From positions 18,003,501 through 18,067,500 of the forward strand of contig CM029114.1 in assembly GCA_016859345.1 (NCBI GenBank): a stretch of 64,000 bases of DNA. Direction: 5' to 3'. The notes below the pieces were generated by a model. The model was not told where the DNA came from. It saw nothing but the letters and a program-made list of their open reading frames with translations, and made no database searches. Positions 59,101 through 64,000 of the stretch are shown here, one piece after another (the first letter of the stretch is position 1; each line of letters begins with the position of its first letter). A program made the position numbers and the translations under genes. The DNA is from Istiophorus platypterus. Lineage: Eukaryota > Chordata > Actinopteri > Istiophoriformes > Istiophoridae.

Positions 59101-62100
59101 AATATTCAGACTTACATGAGACATTGAGCAAACTGAAGCTGTGTAATTCAGAGGCCAGGAACCAGGCTACTAAACAATTGAACAATGTTCAGTTGCTGGT
59201 AGTTGACTTGCTGTGGGTGCTCACCCAACTCTGGTAAGTAGCTACCAGGCTGAACTGAGTGTACTTGGCTCTCTGGTTACCAAACTATGCTAATGAAGAT
59301 TAAGAGATTAACCTGTACACTGCTCCACTGTCTCAGCCACAATTACCACAGAAGGAAAAGCCTTTCTCATTGTTATCAATGGCCTTCCACCAACAGTGCT
59401 GCCAGACACATAAGGCTGCTGCTACTGATGATGATGAATAGGTTCAAAGAGGGCATATATATTACACAATGGAGCAATAATGACAACTGGAGGGGATAAC
59501 GTTTTCAGAGATGAAAATTATGTTTTTGGGAAGCACCAAAATTGTCCCGAAAGAAAGATTCCACAAGTATCTGATCTTATACCAATTCTACAAGGTATAG
59601 GACTTCAAGTACTTATTGCCTCTCTCAGATAAAAAAAAGAGTGAGGCAACAAGCTACTGAGCATACCTTAAACATGTATGCGACAGAAAAGTTCAAGATA
59701 AAAGCCATTTGGAGGTGTGTGTGTGTTGATTATTATAAAATGTCAGAAACTAGTGAAAAAAGCTAGTTGTAATTTCCCACAACTCGAAGATATTTACTGA
59801 AATCCTTGTTTTTTTATGTTTAGTTTCTAAGGCTTTGTATATATTGAAAACAAATGTGGTCTGAGAAATGTTCTGAAAGGTATTATAGCTGATATTTCCC
59901 CAACAGATTTCAAAATAATTTTAAAGTAGCCTCACTGAAATTTAGATAAATGTAGCTAAATATGTTGATAATTTTATCTAGGCTTTTTTGCAAACTCTAG
60001 CCCTGTGGATCCTAGCATCAATGAGGAATCAAATCTCATCTCAGCACCCTGTGGGTATCCAACAGTGTTGAATAGCTGCCATGTGAACGGGCGATGACCC
60101 AGGGCTGGCAGAAGACCAGACTCCTTCAGATTCTAACAAGGAAAGCTAGGTCAACTAGGAATCAGTAAATGACCAGGAAGCCCTAGGGTGAGGCTGCCCT
60201 CTGTGTTTCTGTGAATCATCATCTCCACTGCAAACCTCCACTTCAACAAGAGGAGGAGAGACCATATATCTGGCTGCATGCCAGTGTCTGACAAACAACA
60301 AAAGAGAGAAGCAGAAAACAACCATCTACTGATCAACCCTCCTCGACATTTTTGGAAGGTGATTCTGCAAAGACATTACCTCTGATGACTACTGTTGGAT
60401 AAAAGGACTGAAAAGCACTCCTCATCTTTTGGAGAGATACAGTTTATCACAACATCTGAGTAACATTTTTCTCTTTTTTGGACCCTTTTGAAACCACACT
60501 ATGGTTTCAGAACAAAAGGGCTAAAATAGCACAGCTGAGTAATATCCTACACTTACAGTTACACTTTTTGTGATTGGTTAAAACCTATGGTGATGTATAC
60601 TATACAAGTGACATGGGCTCTTCTTTACTGATTTAGGTAGTTGATCTTCCCGCCAGGTTAATGATAGCCCCTACAAAGATCTGATCTCGACATCATCAAG
60701 TCAGTCTGGAATTACATGGTAAGACAGGAGCAAGAGAGACAGGAGACAGGAGAACTGGAGCAAGCCTAAAACCACAAAAGAACTGTGGCAAGTTCTCTAA
60801 GATGCTTGAAACATTGCTAAGTACATAGGAAAACTGTTCTGGTTCTAAAAGCAAACTGTGGTCACACAAAATATTGATTTGATTAAACTTTTCTCTGTTT
60901 ACTGCACTTTGTATGAATTAACTGAAAAAAAACCCTCTTAAATGGCATTATTCTTGAAAGCATACTCACTTTACTTTTAGCAAGTTGTTTGTACATACAT
61001 TGTATATTTTGCACATTGATGTATTTCCTTAATCAAATAAGACCCACATATTTCTCAGTACTTGGTTGTACTCATAGTCTGTCAACATTCATCGAGGGAA
61101 AAAAAGCTTCTAGGGGAAAAGGAACCTATTAAGACCTCACATAAACTACAGCTTTTCACGGTACATTGCTCATTTAGTCATTCGACCACCCAAAGTTGCC
61201 CTCTTCTTAAACCAATCTGTGATAGTAGTTTGAGTGTCAAAAAGGGGTCAGCATTGCTGCATTGTTTATTAAACGGATTTGAAACAGCTGCTGTTTTGGG
61301 ACCATTTGTAGGTGCGTCACCCCATTCTGCAGACTGAAACAAGCCATAAATCAAACTAACAGTCACACCAAACCAAGCCTATCCATCTAAGAAACTAACA
61401 CATAAGGATAATGCCTTTACCACTGTCTGGTAGCTAAGGGACATGGAGACAGACAGTGCCCTGTCATTGACCCAGACAATATGTCCTTAGGCTCTAGAGG
61501 TCAAACATAGCTTTACATCCCCAGGGGAACTGGTAGAGTACCACGTTTAACTATACCTTTATCGAGCTTGCAAACCTACTTTTTAAAACTAAAAAAAGAG
61601 GTTATAAAAGTAAAGAAACTATCTTTTAAGTCTTAGTACTTTTGAATATGTGCAGCCATGGGCAGGGCATAAAATAAGTGCTACATGATGAGCTAGAGGC
61701 TATAAATGACTAATAGTTAATGTTTTTCAAAGATGTAATTATCTTGGTCTGTAAATACCATGTTTGTCCTGTCACATCTCCTTAACAGACAGAAAGCCGA
61801 AGAGATCAGTTTCCACTCTGATTTTCTGTCAGTGGGATAAATAATAACTCATCATTTGACTGTGATGAGTTCGTTATGTGCTATAACACTGTTGGGCACA
61901 GCAAGAATTAGTTTTTTAATTGAATGAAATGTAATAATATGCAATTATATTTTGCAAAACAAAAAACTCTCTGCTATATGATTAATACTAAATGTGAACA
62001 TAGCCCCATTAATGCCAACCTACAATTCACATAAATCACTGCACAATTATCCATGATATTATTATTGTGTATTACAAATAGCAAGTACCTTAGTGGTTGC

Positions 62101-64000
62101 TGCAAAACAAGTACCATGTGCCTCCGACCTCAAAGGGAGCAGTTAGAGGCACGGGAGCTTGTAACGTCTCCGTCTGTCTAAATACAAAAGGTCAGGCTGA
62201 AGGTTAGCATTAGTTTTGGTCAAAAGGCAAAAGGTCGTAAACAGCAAGGGGCATGGGGGACGTCGGGGGACTCCCCCTTGTTTTCTCAAGGGAGTTTCCA
62301 AGTTGCCATTTGCAATGGTTGCTTAACGCCTCACTCTGCATGTTGAAAGAGGGGGTGGGGGTGGGATGAGTCAGAGGTTCAAATCCTTTAAATCCTAACA
62401 CAGAGCACTCCTTAAGGGACCTGTAATTTTAGCTTGATACTCTGCTTTTACAGCTATAAGAGTAGTTGAAGTTACTAAGGAACACTCTAATACTATTTAA
62501 ACAACGACAAATGGTGTACAGTTCAAATGCACATTTATTACAGAAATTTAATTCTGAGTGCTACTTACTCTCAATTTGAGTGAATAATACCAGGACTGAA
62601 TGACATAGATGGGTACTGTGGGTGAAAATTTGCTGCACAATTGGAGATTGTACTGCTAAATTAAACAATACATTGGAAAACTGACTGTATTTAAAAAAAT
62701 ATTTATATTTTGTAATGATGGTGGAGGATGTTCATTCATCAAATGAATGTAGCTAAAGAGAATATAAAGCCTGATCCAAGTTGCCAAAGATCCTGGAACT
62801 GTAAAATCTCTGCTGTGGGAAAATAATAATTTGTTTATAAAGAAAGAGGGTGAAAAGACAAAGGACATAGGTTGTTCACAAAAGTGTATGATTTGCACTG
62901 TTCAGTCCACTGAACCAACAGCATGCCCATTCCTCTTGCACTCTGTGTTAACATTATCAAACCACAGAGCTAGACTACTCTACCCTTGACCGAGGGGGTT
63001 ATTGTCAGTAACTCCAGTTGACGATTGCGTGATTTTGCACTGCCAAATCCAGGTTCAAGTACAGCAATTTTGTTGTTCATTTGTTCAATTGTTAAACCTC
63101 TGGCAGCACTACTACAACAGGAGTAGACAGTCAACCCATGCTGCATCAGGATCCCTTTGTTGTGCTTGGATGCTGACACACTGAGTAGTAGTGGTGGTCC
63201 TATGATCATTCTATTACATCCTTTATTCTTAGGGCACATTTGTTTTCCTTGTGTAGTTTGTACTCATGGACAAGGTATTACAGAGGACTTTTTTTTTTAA
63301 TCATAAAATGTCTAATGAGACTGCACATGTGTATCTATTGTGAATAAGTCAACTACTGCAAAATACTTGATTACTTTGTGTGTCTGACAGTCAATGACAT
63401 ATTGTGCGCTTGTAAACTGGATGGCTGTCATCAGTTCCAACAGGCGCAGCTGAGAAGGAATACAATACAGCTGCTTCCATTGGGCATTACATGCAGCTCA
63501 GTTACCTCATGTTTCAGTGTAAGGGGAACAAGCCATTTTTGACCTGCAATACAGCATAGTAGATAGCACCCAAAAAGGTTGAAAACAGTAATTATGCTTG
63601 CTTCTGTCTTGATTCTGTGTCATTAAACTGCTCAAAAAACACCTTGCTTTAACATAAAACTGTCATCTAGAAGGTATGGATAACTTTGTTTACCTTTGAG
63701 GTAATACAGCCAGAATAAGTGCAATAACTCATGATTTCAAAAAAAAAAAATCTAACACAAGGAATCAACCTTTCAGTGGATGTCTAAGATACACATTTAG
63801 ACATGACATTGTGATTGTAATTGTGAAAATGTGTTACTAAAGATTTTGGTCAATGGTGTGGTTCAGGGTTGCTTAAAAGAAAATACTGTCTGTCTAGAAA
63901 GCATGAAAAAGCTTTGAGTCCCACAGCTAAAACACCCTCAGAGCTAAATCTTTCAGGGTGAAAGAAAAGTCTTCTATTCTTGTAACACTTGAAATATTGT
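56117..64000 (-). other. smurf2: smurf2 intron 1 (partial)
   Basis: No CpG island and no sequence fitting the MSNPG start is visible to the right edge, so exon 1 and the promoter lie beyond. Contents are AT-rich sequence with an AT microsatellite at 58443-58467 and an imperfect 28-bp direct repeat near 58160-58237. No gene is supported. Confidence 0.6.
58443..58467. repeat. (AT)n microsatellite
   Basis: About twelve AT units in smurf2 intron 1. Confidence 0.95.

Noticed and set aside
62320..62395. Possible tRNA or tRNA-derived SINE (GGTTCAAATCC B-box-like motif)
   Set aside because: No convincing A box or cloverleaf stems could be built around it, and no SINE tail was seen.

Overview
This is nuclear DNA of a ray-finned fish, most likely a teleost. 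The genes are split into short exons with GT-AG introns. The order cep95 (+) then smurf2 (-) is as I recall it in vertebrates (human 17q23-24). Introns are AT-rich with many CA/GT and AT microsatellites, and the transposon relics (a degraded Ty3/Gypsy copy, a possible hAT end, a non-LTR fragment) are of fish type. There is no prokaryotic gene, CRISPR array, rRNA or convincing tRNA. All splice calls are by eye from GT/AG signals, reading phase and remembered homologues.

Layout. 1-2750: AT-rich DNA with a possible hAT end, then a CpG island (about 2.15-2.6 kb) holding a candidate minus-strand first exon of an unrecognised gene. 2755-5198: the last six coding exons of cep95 (+), a centrosomal coiled-coil protein; its N-terminal exons are off the left edge. 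7226-11971 (-): an intact six-exon gene of a fish-expanded, transposase-related family, with an N-terminal K-T-D...LLD exon and a C4 zinc-binding exon but no visible transposase core. Upstream lie further copies of its first exon, one intact and phase-compatible (15585-15787) and two broken (near 11.0 and 15.2 kb), most of them in CpG-rich DNA, plus one doubtful candidate. This looks like an array of alternative or decaying promoters and first exons. A decayed Ty3/Gypsy element (about 13.0-14.5 kb) sits inside the array.

15.9 kb to the right edge: smurf2 (-), a C2-WW-WW-WW-HECT E3 ubiquitin ligase of TGF-beta/BMP signalling. Nineteen exons (all but the first) can be placed with consistent phases from 56116 down to the stop at 21628. 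Exon 1 lies beyond 64000. Two points stand out: a 57-nt in-frame exon (34289-34345) that looks like a cassette exon behind a pyrimidine tract of roughly 450 nt, and a tandem duplication of about 1.04 kb (19.7-21.8 kb) that copies the terminal coding exon and nearby 3' UTR, leaving the outer copy with a premature stop.

The genes do not form a pathway. cep95 and the transposase-related gene converge, while smurf2 and that gene are in tandem on the minus strand, with the outermost alternative first exon about 140 bp past a candidate smurf2 poly(A) signal.
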